Assembly (NCBI RefSeq): GCF_900099685.1 | Contig: NZ_FNDW01000006.1 | Span: 1-64,000 of the forward strand | Direction of reading: 5' to 3' | From: Chryseobacterium taeanense | Lineage (GTDB): Bacteria > Bacteroidota > Bacteroidia > Flavobacteriales > Weeksellaceae | Length of the DNA stretch: 64,000 nucleotides | In this document: piece by piece, positions 17,620-25,867 of the stretch | Layout: the number at the start of each line of letters is the position of its first letter | Numbering within the stretch: position 1 is the stretch's first letter | Program-made: the position numbers and the translations under genes | The notes under the pieces: generated by a model | Database searches by the model: none | Seen by the model: the letters and a program-made list of their open reading frames with translations, nothing else | Told to the model about the DNA's origin: nothing

Positions 17620-17634
17620 GATTTAAAAATTTAA
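17620..17634. repeat. Left arm of inverted repeat flanking the four-helix gene
   Basis: GATTTAAAAATTTAA is exactly repeated in inverse orientation at 18037-18051, just beyond the stop of the enclosed gene. The arm is AT-rich, so chance or simple mRNA folding is possible. Confidence 0.4.
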
Positions 17635-17641
17635 AAATTTG

Positions 17642-18031
17642 ATGAAGACAAAAAATTTTGAAAACTTTCCGGTTTACATCAAAAGTTTAGATTTAATTGA
17701 AAAAGTCTATCAATTTCTTCAAGATAAAAGTCTTGATAAAGAATTTGAATTTAATAATCAAATAAAAAGAGCAGGCTTCTCCATATCAAATAATATTGCA
17801 GAAGGCTCGGAGTATAATAATAACAGACAATTTATTAAATATCTAAAAATTGCAAAAGGCAGTTGTGCAGAAGTTAGAAGTATGATGATTGTAAGTAAAA
17901 GATTAAAATTAGGGGATGAAAATAAGGCAGAGGAAATCATTAATTTGTCAAGAATAATTTCTTCAAATATTTCAAATTTTGTTAAATATTTGAATGAAAA
18001 TATTGAGAGACCAAAGCCTTTAAATCTTTAA
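17642..18031 (+). CDS. Four-helix bundle protein (23S rRNA IVS-encoded S23 family)
   Basis: A 129-residue member of the four-helix bundle family first found in intervening sequences of 23S rRNA genes. The signature is SISNNIAEGSEY followed by FIKYLKIAKGSCAEVRSM, with further amphipathic helices to the end. Family members form small helical oligomers, are scattered in many copies in Bacteroidota genomes, and have no settled function. It is not part of the conserved dcw order and sits as an insertion between murE and mraY, flanked by a 15-bp inverted repeat. A TTG at 17639 directly abuts the ATG; the ATG at 17642 is the natural start. Confidence 0.85.
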   Translation: MKTKNFENFPVYIKSLDLIEKVYQFLQDKSLDKEFEFNNQIKRAGFSISNNIAEGSEYNNNRQFIKYLKIAKGSCAEVRSMMIVSKRLKLGDENKAEEIINLSRIISSNISNFVKYLNENIERPKPLNL

Positions 18032-18036
18032 ATAAA

Positions 18037-18051
18037 TTAAATTTTTAAATC
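18037..18051. repeat. Right arm of inverted repeat flanking the four-helix gene
   Basis: TTAAATTTTTAAATC is the exact reverse complement of 17620-17634. Together the arms bracket the four-helix bundle gene, leaving only 9 nt before the mraY start codon. Confidence 0.4.
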
Positions 18052-18060
18052 AAGAAACCG

Positions 18061-19302
18061 ATGTTATACTATCTATACGAATATCTGACCAACCACGGCA
18101 TCCATGTTCCCGGACTTGGATTGTTAAAATACATCTCTTTCCGTGCAGGAATGGCAGTGCTTTTTTCTTTAACCATTGCTCTTATCTATGGAAAAAGAAT
18201 TATCAACTATCTGAGAGCAAAACAGATGGGTGAGCTGGTGCGCGATCTTGGTTTAGATGGACAAAAACAGAAAGAAGGAACCCCAACAATGGGAGGTCTT
18301 ATTATCATTCTGGCAACTCTTATCCCGGTATTATTGTTCACAAAGATTACGAATGTTTATATCGTACTGCTCATTGTTTCAGTATTGTGGATGGGAGCTA
18401 TCGGCTTCCTGGATGATTATCTGAAGAAAATTAAAAAGAATAAAGATGGGCTCAGTGGTAAATTCAAAATTGTAGGTCAGGTTGGATTAGGGTTAATTGT
18501 CGGAGTTACAATGTATTTCCACCCTGACATTACGGTTAAAAGAAAATATGCAGACGCAAAAGTAGTAAACCGGAATAACGTAGAGCAGAACTTCATGCCT
18601 ACCGAAAAAATCGCTGTTTCCACAGTACCTTTTGCTAAAAATAATGAATTCGACTACAGCGGAATGCTGTTTTGGATGAATGATAAAGATGCTCACGAAT
18701 GGGCATGGATTGTTTTTATTCCTATCGTAATTTTCATTGTAACAGCCGTTTCAAATGGAGCCAATATCACGGACGGGATTGACGGTCTTGCTGCTGGTAC
18801 CAGCACAGTTATTTTACTTACACTCGGGCTATTCGCTTACCTTTCAGGGAACATCATTTTCGCCGATTATCTGAATATTATGTTCCTTCCGAATATGGGT
18901 GAAACAACCATTTTCGTAGTCGCTATGGTAGGAGCTGTAATCGGGTTCTTCTGGTACAATACCTATCCTGCACAGGTTTTTATGGGAGATACCGGAAGTT
19001 TGATGTTAGGAGGTGTAATTGCCGTTTTAGCCATTATTTTAAGAAAAGAACTCATGATTCCCATATTGTGTGGAATCTTCTTAATAGAAAACATTTCCGT
19101 GATGCTTCAGGTCATTGTTTTCAAATACAGAAAAAGAAAATACGGGTTGGAATACGCCCAGAACAATAGACTATTCAGAATGTCACCCTTACATCACCAT
19201 TATCAGAAGGGAGGCTTTCATGAGAGTAAAATAGTAAACCGAATGATAATCATCGGAGTAATGCTGGCAATTGTATGCCTGATTACATTGAAGATGAGAT
19301 AA
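18061..19302 (+). CDS. mraY: Phospho-N-acetylmuramoyl-pentapeptide-transferase MraY
   Basis: Integral membrane enzyme that makes lipid I by joining UDP-MurNAc-pentapeptide to undecaprenyl phosphate. The 413 residues are longer than E. coli MraY (about 360) because of an insertion at about 160-215 (from [10 protein letters not shown] to DYSGMLFW), as in Bacteroidota homologues. The catalytic and Mg-binding motifs are all present: [48 protein letters not shown] and [11 protein letters not shown]. About ten transmembrane helices are expected. The gene starts 29 nt after the four-helix bundle gene. Confidence 0.96.
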   Translation: MLYYLYEYLTNHGIHVPGLGLLKYISFRAGMAVLFSLTIALIYGKRIINYLRAKQMGELVRDLGLDGQKQKEGTPTMGGLIIILATLIPVLLFTKITNVYIVLLIVSVLWMGAIGFLDDYLKKIKKNKDGLSGKFKIVGQVGLGLIVGVTMYFHPDITVKRKYADAKVVNRNNVEQNFMPTEKIAVSTVPFAKNNEFDYSGMLFWMNDKDAHEWAWIVFIPIVIFIVTAVSNGANITDGIDGLAAGTSTVILLTLGLFAYLSGNIIFADYLNIMFLPNMGETTIFVVAMVGAVIGFFWYNTYPAQVFMGDTGSLMLGGVIAVLAIILRKELMIPILCGIFLIENISVMLQVIVFKYRKRKYGLEYAQNNRLFRMSPLHHHYQKGGFHESKIVNRMIIIGVMLAIVCLITLKMR

Positions 19303-19306
19303 AACC

Positions 19307-19344
19307 AGCTGTAAGCAATAAGCTGTAACAATCAGAATTACAGC
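19307..19344. repeat. Dispersed GCTGTAAGCAATAAGC-type repeat with hairpin
   Basis: GCTGTAAGCAATAAGCTGTAA at 19308-19328 is followed by TTACAGC at 19338-19344, which pairs with GCTGTAA at 19322-19328. The same word family recurs in the triplicated ftsZ-yqeY gap. It fills the mraY-murD intergenic space. Confidence 0.5.
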
Positions 19345-19371
19345 CTATATCTACAGCATAAAGCAAAAAGT

Positions 19372-20709
19372 ATGAAAATAGTTGTTTTAGGAGGAGGTGA
19401 AAGTGGTTGCGGAGCGGCTTATCTGGCTAAAAAACAAGGTCTGGAGATTTTTCTTTCAGACAAAGGAACTATTAAAGATAATTATAAGCAGTTTCTTACA
19501 GACAATGAAATTGAATTTGAAGAGGAAAATCATGATGAGGAAAGAATTCTAAACGCAGACTGGATCGTAAAAAGTCCGGGAATTCCCAAAAAGGCAGATA
19601 TTATCCATAAAATTCATGATAAAGGAATAAGACTTTCTTCTGAAATTGAATTTGCTTCAGAATTTACCGATGCCAAAATCATCGCAATTACCGGAAGCAA
19701 CGGGAAAACAACGACAACGTCGCTGATCTACTATATCCTGAAAAATGACGGATTAAATGTCGGCTTAGGAGGAAACATAGGATACAGCTTTGCCAAGCAG
19801 GTTGCCGATGAAAATCATGACTATTATGTTTTGGAGGTAAGCTCTTTTCAGTTAGATGATATTCAGAATTTCAGACCGTATATTTCTTTATTGTTGAATT
19901 TGTCACAGGATCACCTCGATCAGTACAATTACAACTACGAAGAATATGCGCTAGCAAAATTCAGAATTACGGAAAATCAGGAAAATGATAATTTCTTCAT
20001 TTATAATAAGGATGATGAAATGAGCAAAAATATTCTTGAAAAGCTGGAGATTAAAGCGAAAATGATTCCTTTTTCCATCAAAGAAAAACTCAACGAAGGA
20101 GGTTTCATCGATGAGGATCATATCGTGGTGAAAATGAAAGATGAATTCTCAATGAAAATTGAAGAACTATCGCTCCTCGGGAATCATAATGTTGCCAATA
20201 GCCTTGCTGCCTCTATCGCAGGTAAAATATTGGAAATCAATAATGAAAGCATAAGAAATTCATTAATGACCTTTCAGGCAGTTGAACACAGGTTAGAATT
20301 TGTCACTGAAATTGAAGGCGTAAAATACATCAACGACAGTAAAGCAACCAATGTAAACGCAACGTATTATGCTTTAGAAAGCATGAAAAATCCAACTGTT
20401 TGGATCGTAGGCGGAGTAGATAAAGGAAACGACTATACCGAAATTGAAGATTTAGTCAAAAGAAAAGTAAAAGCGATTGTCTGCTTAGGCATCGATAATG
20501 AGAAAATTATAAACTTTTTTAAAGCTCAAAAAGAGTTTATTTATGACACCTCAAGCATGGAAGAAGCCGTAAAGATCTCAAAATCTCTGGCTCAAAAAGG
20601 AGATACGGTTTTACTCTCTCCATGCTGTGCAAGCTTTGATTTATTTAAAAGCTATGAAGACAGAGGTCAGCAATTTAAACAGCAAGTTTTAAAAGGCATC
20701 GGCAATTAG
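19372..20709 (+). CDS. murD: UDP-N-acetylmuramoyl-L-alanine--D-glutamate ligase
   Basis: Cytoplasmic Mur ligase that adds D-glutamate to UDP-MurNAc-L-Ala. The 445-residue protein starts with a Rossmann-like loop KIVVLGGGESGCGAA, then the ATP loop AITGSNGKTTTTSL near residue 104. EVSSFQLDDI, NLSQDHLDQY (Mur ligase central motif), YINDSKATNVNAT and LLSPCCASFDLFKSYEDRG close the C-terminal domain. All are standard for MurD. It lies 69 nt after mraY, a gap holding one of the dispersed hairpin repeats, and ends 23 nt before ftsW. Confidence 0.96.
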   Translation: MKIVVLGGGESGCGAAYLAKKQGLEIFLSDKGTIKDNYKQFLTDNEIEFEEENHDEERILNADWIVKSPGIPKKADIIHKIHDKGIRLSSEIEFASEFTDAKIIAITGSNGKTTTTSLIYYILKNDGLNVGLGGNIGYSFAKQVADENHDYYVLEVSSFQLDDIQNFRPYISLLLNLSQDHLDQYNYNYEEYALAKFRITENQENDNFFIYNKDDEMSKNILEKLEIKAKMIPFSIKEKLNEGGFIDEDHIVVKMKDEFSMKIEELSLLGNHNVANSLAASIAGKILEINNESIRNSLMTFQAVEHRLEFVTEIEGVKYINDSKATNVNATYYALESMKNPTVWIVGGVDKGNDYTEIEDLVKRKVKAIVCLGIDNEKIINFFKAQKEFIYDTSSMEEAVKISKSLAQKGDTVLLSPCCASFDLFKSYEDRGQQFKQQVLKGIGN

Positions 20710-20732
20710 CCAACAGCCAGTAGTACCATAAT

Positions 20733-21971
20733 ATGAACGAACAAGACACAGAAAACAGATTTGAATTCCTGAAGGGCGATAAAGTACTTTGGATGGTCAT
20801 TCTTGTGATCTCCATCTTCTCTATTTTCCCGGTGTATTCTGCAAGCTCGAATCTGGAATATATCGTAAATAACGGAACCACAACTGGTCACGTTATCAAA
20901 CATATGTTTTTTGTAGTCTTAGGCCTTGCAATTATGAGAATAGTCGGAATGATAAAATATGAATACATCGGAAAGCTCAGCAGCATCTTGCTCGGTTTAA
21001 TGATTATTCTGTTGGTGGTTACGATGTTTACCGGACAGACGATCGATGGTGCGAGTGCATCCAGATGGCTGAAAATTCCAGGGACACCGATTTCCTTCCA
21101 GCCTTCCTCTTTTGCCTTTTTGATGCTGATTATTTACCTCTGCAGATATTTAACCAAAAAGATAACCCGAGAAAGATTGCCGATTGAGAACATCATGTAC
21201 ATCTTTGGTCCTATCCTGCTTGTTTTTGTTCTCGTAGCAAAAGACAACGGATCTACGGCGCTGATGATCTTAATGGTTTCTGTAATTGTATTGATTATCG
21301 GACAGCTCCACTGGAAATATATTGCAGGATTTATATCCGCATCATTTATCGCAATTGTTTTGTTTTTAATTATTGCATTAAACACCAACCTTATCGGCGG
21401 AAACCGGGTACACACCTGGATGAGCCGTATTGAAACATTTACCTCAAGTAAAGCCAAATCAGCTGATGTAGATGATGAAAGTGTGAAAGCCAAAAACTAC
21501 CAGGTCATGCAGGCCAAAGCAGCCATCGTTCATGGAGGAATTACCGGAATGGGACCTGGTAAAAGCGCTTTGAAACAAATGCTGCCACAGTCGGCTTCCG
21601 ACTTTATTTTCGCAGTAATTGTTGAAGAATACGGACTTATAGGAGCTGCTTTTCTCATCAGTATGTACCTCATCATGATGATAAGAATCGTGATGATTGC
21701 CAGCAAAATGCCTGCTTTCTTCGGATCGTTGCTCGTACTCAGTCTCGGAGTGATGATTTTTGTGCAGCTTTCGGTGAATATTGCAGTAGCCATTAATCTG
21801 ATTCCGGTGACGGGTCAGCCATTACCGTTGATTAGCTACGGAGGAACATCCATGCTGGTAACTTATTTGCAGCTGGGAATTATTTTAAATATAAGCTCAA
21901 GAATACAGATTTATGATGAAGAAGGGTTGGGCAAAAAACAAAGCATAGCAGAAATAAATGATATTGCTTAA
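20733..21971 (+). CDS. ftsW: Peptidoglycan glycosyltransferase FtsW
   Basis: SEDS-family polytopic membrane protein (412 residues, about ten helices) that polymerises septal glycan strands together with the FtsI transpeptidase encoded upstream. Visible family blocks are GASASRWLKIPGTPISFQPS (near residue 107, containing the conserved W-K and QPSE-like motif, here QPSS), the catalytic-loop region GGITGMGPGKSALKQMLPQSASDFIFAVIVEEYG (aspartate before FIF), and the C-terminal NLIPVTGQPLPLISYGGTS. The glutamate of the QPSE-type motif is replaced by Ser in this lineage, which I note as seen. Gene order matches other dcw clusters. Confidence 0.94.
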   Translation: MNEQDTENRFEFLKGDKVLWMVILVISIFSIFPVYSASSNLEYIVNNGTTTGHVIKHMFFVVLGLAIMRIVGMIKYEYIGKLSSILLGLMIILLVVTMFTGQTIDGASASRWLKIPGTPISFQPSSFAFLMLIIYLCRYLTKKITRERLPIENIMYIFGPILLVFVLVAKDNGSTALMILMVSVIVLIIGQLHWKYIAGFISASFIAIVLFLIIALNTNLIGGNRVHTWMSRIETFTSSKAKSADVDDESVKAKNYQVMQAKAAIVHGGITGMGPGKSALKQMLPQSASDFIFAVIVEEYGLIGAAFLISMYLIMMIRIVMIASKMPAFFGSLLVLSLGVMIFVQLSVNIAVAINLIPVTGQPLPLISYGGTSMLVTYLQLGIILNISSRIQIYDEEGLGKKQSIAEINDIA

Positions 21972-21984
21972 TGAAAATAGAGAT

Positions 21985-22038
21985 TCCCGAAGGGACGACA
22001 TAAATCAAGATAGGATGTAAATCTTATCTAAAATAAAA
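21985..22038 (+). repeat. Two-hairpin dispersed repeat, copy B
   Basis: TCCCGAAGGGACGA, then GATAGGAT, a short AT spacer and ATCTTATC. It aligns along its full length with 16081-16133 upstream of murE. It fills the ftsW-murG gap. Confidence 0.7.
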
Positions 22039-22071
22039 CGAATCATATAGAATTTGATTAAATAATAAAAA

Positions 22072-23223
22072 ATGGACAATCAATCAGTAAATAGCCAGAA
22101 GCCAAGAACCATCCGCGTATTGCTATCCGGAGGAGGTACAGGAGGACATATCTTCCCGGCAATCGCTATTGCAGACGAAATCAAAAAAAGATTTCCTGAC
22201 GCAGAATTTTTGTTCATTGGAGCCAATGGCAAGATGGAAATGGAAAAAGTTCCACAGGCTGGCTATAGAATTGAAGGAATTGATATCGCCGGAATTGACA
22301 GAGGAAATATGCTGTCAAATTTAGGACTACCTTTCAAGGTTCTAAAAAGTTTATCCAAATCTAAGAAAATCATTAAAAGTTTCTCTCCTGATTTCGCCAT
22401 AGGAACAGGAGGATTCGCAAGCGGACCGGCTTTATATGAAGCAAGCAAACTCGGAATTCCGATTTTTATTCAGGAACAGAATGCACACGCAGGCGTAACA
22501 AATAAAATTTTAAGTAAAAAAGCAAAAGCCGTATTTACCGCCTACCCAAAAGTAGAAGGTTTTCCGACTGAAAAAATACATTTCCTGGGTAATCCAATTC
22601 GTGAGAATATTGTTTCCGGAATGCAGGAAACTGCTCAGGCAAAAGAAAAAATGGGACTTGATAAAGATAAACTGACCATTTTATCTGTCGGCGGATCTTT
22701 AGGCTCAAGAACATTAAATAACGGATGGAAAGAAAATCTGGAAAATCTAAAAGAAAAAGGCTACCAACTGATCTGGCAAACCGGAAAATTGGATTATAAA
22801 GAAATTGTTGATGCCCTTCAGTTGTCAGTTGATGGAAATAACCAGCAACCAGCAACCAGCAACCAGATCCAAATAAAGGAATTCATCAAAGATATGGAAA
22901 CAGCTTATTCTGCGGCAGATGTTATTGTTTCAAGAGCGGGAGCGATTGCCATCTCAGAATTGGCGGTAGCGCAGAAACCTGTTTTATTGGTTCCTTTCCC
23001 TTTTGCAGCAGAAGATCACCAGGCTAAAAACGCGATGAATCTGGTGGAGAAAAATGCAGCCAGAATGGTAAAAGACTCTGAAATGAAGGAAAAATTCTGG
23101 AACACGCTCTCAGAGATCTGCGAAAATGATGAATTGAGAAAAGAAATGTCTGATAATCTGAAATATTTTGCTAAGCCTAATGCCGCAAAAGAAATTGTAG
23201 ATGAAATTTTAAAAGCACTATAA
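22072..23223 (+). CDS. murG: UDP-GlcNAc:lipid I N-acetylglucosaminyltransferase MurG
   Basis: Membrane-associated GT28 glycosyltransferase that converts lipid I to lipid II. The 383-residue protein has the donor/acceptor loop SGGGTGGHIFPAIAIA near residue 18, FIQEQNAHAGVTN, VGGSLGSRTLNN, and the UDP-GlcNAc motif VIVSRAGAIAISELAVAQKP followed by PFPFAAEDHQAKNA. An unusual polar stretch (SVDGNNQQPATSNQ, residues about 252-265) before IKEFIKDM is encoded by heptamer repeats of the kind found between genes in this window. It looks like an in-frame repeat insertion in a surface loop of the otherwise normal C-terminal domain. Confidence 0.95.
   Translation: MDNQSVNSQKPRTIRVLLSGGGTGGHIFPAIAIADEIKKRFPDAEFLFIGANGKMEMEKVPQAGYRIEGIDIAGIDRGNMLSNLGLPFKVLKSLSKSKKIIKSFSPDFAIGTGGFASGPALYEASKLGIPIFIQEQNAHAGVTNKILSKKAKAVFTAYPKVEGFPTEKIHFLGNPIRENIVSGMQETAQAKEKMGLDKDKLTILSVGGSLGSRTLNNGWKENLENLKEKGYQLIWQTGKLDYKEIVDALQLSVDGNNQQPATSNQIQIKEFIKDMETAYSAADVIVSRAGAIAISELAVAQKPVLLVPFPFAAEDHQAKNAMNLVEKNAARMVKDSEMKEKFWNTLSEICENDELRKEMSDNLKYFAKPNAAKEIVDEILKAL
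22819..22866 (+). repeat. Intergenic-type repeat embedded in murG
   Basis: CAGTTGTCAGTTGATGG at 22819-22835 is followed by three tandem copies of the heptamer CCAGCAA plus CCAG at 22842-22866. Its wording resembles the repeats after yqeY (GTTGTTGGTTGAC). Seven is not a multiple of three, so gain or loss of a unit would shift the murG frame. Confidence 0.55.
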
Positions 23224-23228
23224 GTATA

Positions 23229-23879
23229 ATGTCAAACGAACTTTCAGTACATAGAAAATTCATTTATAAAGATGATGCTTTAGAATTGGCAAGAATTCTG
23301 GAAGAGAATTACTTTGTGTATGAGCTTACGGATAACTCTTCAAAATTAGATGCAAGTTTCGGAGGAGATATCAATACAAAGCAGTATGAACTAAAAATTA
23401 GAAAAGATGATTTTATCGAAGTTGAAAAAATTGAAGAAGACCTCGTAAAAAATGATCTTGAAAACGTAGAAAAAAGCTATCATCTTTTTGATTATTCTGA
23501 TGAAGAACTCATCGAAATCGTAACCAAAAAAGATGAATGGAATAAGTTTGATTATTTGCTTGCTCAAAAAATATTAAAAGAAAGAGGAAAAGAAATAAAT
23601 CCGGAACTCTTATATGTTATTAATAAACAGAGAATTGAAAGTCTCTCAGTACAGGAAGAAAGTCCTGTGTGGCTAATTATCATTGGATATGTATCCGCCT
23701 TCTTCGCAGGGTTTCTGGGGATATTCATTGGTGGTTATTTAATGTATTATAAAAAAGCTCTGCCAAACGGAGACAGAATTTATGGCTTCAACAGAAATGA
23801 CAGGAGTCATGGTCAAAACATTCTGATTATCTCTGCAATTGCATTTTTTGTGTGGATCGGGTTTAAGCTTTTTAATTAA
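23229..23879 (+). CDS. Uncharacterised membrane protein between murG and murC
   Basis: A 216-residue protein I do not recognise. Residues 1-75 look like a small alpha/beta domain (MSNELSVHRKFIYKDDALELARILEENYF, reminiscent of DUF2007-like signalling domains, low confidence). Residues 80-135 are charged and helical. Two transmembrane helices follow at about 142-166 (VWLIIIGYVSAFFAGFLGIFIGGYL) and 195-213 with a short loop between. It starts 5 nt after the murG stop and ends 10 nt before the murC ATG, so it is certainly in the same operon. Small membrane genes in this slot are not part of the classical dcw set. Function unknown. Confidence 0.7.
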   Translation: MSNELSVHRKFIYKDDALELARILEENYFVYELTDNSSKLDASFGGDINTKQYELKIRKDDFIEVEKIEEDLVKNDLENVEKSYHLFDYSDEELIEIVTKKDEWNKFDYLLAQKILKERGKEINPELLYVINKQRIESLSVQEESPVWLIIIGYVSAFFAGFLGIFIGGYLMYYKKALPNGDRIYGFNRNDRSHGQNILIISAIAFFVWIGFKLFN

Positions 23880-23889
23880 CAGATATAAA

Positions 23890-25248
23890 ATGAACAATTT
23901 AAAAACATATCAGAATTTTTACTTCGTGGGAATCGGAGGTATCGGGATGAGTGCGCTGGCACGGTATTTCCATGCTTCGGGCAAAAAAGTGTTGGGCTAT
24001 GACAAAACCAACACCAAGCTTACACAGGCTCTGATGAACGAAGGAATTGATATTGTTTTTGATGATATAATTGACGAAAAAATCACAGCTCTGCAGAAGG
24101 AAGATACATTGGTAATTTATACTCCGGCAATTAAAAAGCTTGGGATTTTAGACTATTTCAATGAACATCAGTTTGAAGTTCTGAAACGGGCGAAAGTTTT
24201 AGGTTTAATTACGGAAAATACCGATTGTATAGCCGTTGCAGGAACCCATGGAAAGACAACGACTTCTACATTGGTTTCGCATTTATGTAAAGAAGCAGAT
24301 TTGCCGTTCTCTTGTTTCCTTGGCGGAATTTCCGAGAATTTCAAGTCGAATTTCCTTTATAATGGAACACAATATTCTGTGGTAGAAGCAGACGAATATG
24401 ACCGAAGCTTCCTGAACCTTTCACCAGATTGGGCTGTAATAACGTCGATTGATGCAGATCATCTCGATATTTATGGGGACAAAAACACCATTGAAGAAGG
24501 TTTCAGGCAGTTTGCCGCTTTGGTTCCGGAAGGCAAACAGCTTTTTGTAAGAAAAGGAATTGACATCGGCAGACCTCATCTTACGTATGCTGTAAACGAA
24601 AAGGCAGATTATTATTCCGATAACCTGCGAATGGAGAATGATACAATTTATTTTGATTTCCATACTCCTGAAGAAACAGTAAAAGATTTTGCCTGGGAAA
24701 TTCCGGGAATCCATAATGTAGAAAATGCCACTGCGGCACTGGCGATTCTTCATAAGTTAGGAGTAAGCTTTGAAACTCTTAAAAAGGCAATTGCTAATTT
24801 CAAAGGGATTAAAAGAAGATATACCAAACACAGATATGATAACGGTAAAATTTACATCGACGATTACGCTCACCATCCGACAGAAATTAATGCGGTAATG
24901 AGCTCGATCAGAACTTTTTACCCTGAAAAGAAATTGCTGGTGGTTTTCCAGCCGCATCTGTTCAGTAGAACAAGAGATTTTGCTGATGGTTTTGCAGAAA
25001 GCCTGAGTCAGAGCGATGAATTGATCCTTCTCGATATTTATCCTGCACGAGAGCTTCAGGAAAACTTTGAAGGAATTACTTCAGACTGGCTTCTGGAAAA
25101 AGTTAATTTAGATAAAAAGGAAGTTTCACCTTTAAACGAGGCTTTCGATAAGATAAAAGAAAAAGAATTTGATATCCTTCTCACTGTAGGTGCAGGAAAT
25201 ATTGACACACTGTATGATCCTATCTGTGAATGGATGTGTAAATACTAA
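23890..25248 (+). CDS. murC: UDP-N-acetylmuramate--L-alanine ligase
   Basis: First Mur ligase of the pathway, adding L-Ala to UDP-MurNAc. The 452-residue protein starts at the ATG at 23890 (MNNLKTYQNFYFVGIGGIGMS). The open frame extends upstream into the preceding gene but lacks family similarity there. Motifs are the dinucleotide-like loop GIGGIGMSALA, the ATP loop AVAGTHGKTTTSTL, VEADEYDRSFLNL, DADHLDIYG, DYAHHPTEI and VFQPHLFSRTRDF, all characteristic of MurC. A cassette containing a GxxExxY gene follows, separating murC from ftsQ, which are adjacent in most relatives. Confidence 0.96.
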   Translation: MNNLKTYQNFYFVGIGGIGMSALARYFHASGKKVLGYDKTNTKLTQALMNEGIDIVFDDIIDEKITALQKEDTLVIYTPAIKKLGILDYFNEHQFEVLKRAKVLGLITENTDCIAVAGTHGKTTTSTLVSHLCKEADLPFSCFLGGISENFKSNFLYNGTQYSVVEADEYDRSFLNLSPDWAVITSIDADHLDIYGDKNTIEEGFRQFAALVPEGKQLFVRKGIDIGRPHLTYAVNEKADYYSDNLRMENDTIYFDFHTPEETVKDFAWEIPGIHNVENATAALAILHKLGVSFETLKKAIANFKGIKRRYTKHRYDNGKIYIDDYAHHPTEINAVMSSIRTFYPEKKLLVVFQPHLFSRTRDFADGFAESLSQSDELILLDIYPARELQENFEGITSDWLLEKVNLDKKEVSPLNEAFDKIKEKEFDILLTVGAGNIDTLYDPICEWMCKY

Positions 25249-25298
25249 TTTAATAAACGTAACGAGCGCAACGGAAATTTATATAACCCATATAAAAT

Positions 25299-25339
25299 CG
25301 TTCGCAAAGGCGTTTCACTCAGCAAATGATAGCTGAAAA
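25299..25339. repeat. Left 41-bp arm of the GxxExxY cassette
   Basis: Begins CGTTCGCAAAGGCG and ends AGCAAATGATAGCTGAAAA. It matches the reverse complement of 25769-25809 except at one base (position 25316). Confidence 0.85.
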
Positions 25340-25370
25340 TATCATTTCGGAGTAAATTAAAAACACACAA

Positions 25371-25748
25371 ATGACAGAAAATGAAATATCAAATATAGTT
25401 TTTGATGCAGGGATGAAAGTGCATCGAAAACTTGGAATAGGACTCTATGAAAATGTGTATGAGCAATGCTTAATTTACGAATTGAAAAATTGTGGACTCA
25501 ATGTTGAAAGTCAAAAAGACATTAGTGTCAATTATGAAGGTTTGCTCATTGAGAAGGCATTTAGAGTTGATTTGTTAATTGAAAATAAAGTAATTATAGA
25601 AATTAAAGCAGTTCCGGACATTAATAAGTATCATTTCTTTCAGCTTCTTAACTATTTAAGAGTTACAGAAATGAAATTGGGAATGATTTTAAATTTCCAT
25701 TCTACCTTATTTAAAGATGGAGTAAAAAGAGCAGTAAACAAATTATAA
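25371..25748 (+). CDS. GxxExxY protein (PD-(D/E)XK superfamily)
   Basis: A 125-residue protein of the GxxExxY family. The name-giving motif is GLYENVY at residues 24-30. Downstream, Asp67 (RVDLLI) and the E-x-K pair Glu77/Lys79 (VIIEIKAV) give the D...ExK arrangement of PD-(D/E)XK nuclease folds, consistent with the Pfam assignment of this family. Cellular function is not established. Copies are dispersed in many Bacteroidota and related genomes. Here it interrupts the conserved murC-ftsQ junction and lies inside 41-bp inverted repeats, which suggests recent acquisition as a unit. The ATG is 32 nt inside the left arm. Confidence 0.85.
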   Translation: MTENEISNIVFDAGMKVHRKLGIGLYENVYEQCLIYELKNCGLNVESQKDISVNYEGLLIEKAFRVDLLIENKVIIEIKAVPDINKYHFFQLLNYLRVTEMKLGMILNFHSTLFKDGVKRAVNKL

Positions 25749-25768
25749 TATTAAAATTGCAAAGAATG

Positions 25769-25809
25769 TTTTCAGCTATCATTTGCTGAGTAAAACGCCT
25801 TTGCGAACG
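25769..25809. repeat. Right 41-bp arm of the GxxExxY cassette
   Basis: Begins TTTTCAGCTATCATTTGCTG and ends CCTTTGCGAACG. It is the reverse complement of 25299-25339 with one mismatch and begins 21 nt after the GxxExxY stop codon. Confidence 0.85.
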
Positions 25810-25867
25810 AAAAATATAAAGTAAGCACTTAAAGAAAAACCTTGCGCTCATAGCGTTAAATATAAAA

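Larger units (their letters stand above)
25256..25857. mobile_element. Putative small cassette with inverted ends carrying a GxxExxY gene
   Basis: Between murC and ftsQ a 600-bp block is bounded by long inverted ends. The inner arms (25299-25339 and 25769-25809) match at 40 of 41 positions. The outer edges also correspond as inverted sequence with small gaps: AACGTAACGAGCGCAACGG on the left against AACGCTATGAGCGCAAGG read from the right. The only gene inside is the GxxExxY protein. There is no transposase and I see no clear target-site duplication, so mobility is inferred from the structure alone. It may be a dispersed repeat family that has captured a gene. Confidence 0.5.

Noticed and set aside
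23839..23889. N-terminal extension of murC
   Set aside because: It overlaps the preceding gene in another frame and lacks MurC similarity; the ATG at 23890 gives the standard start.
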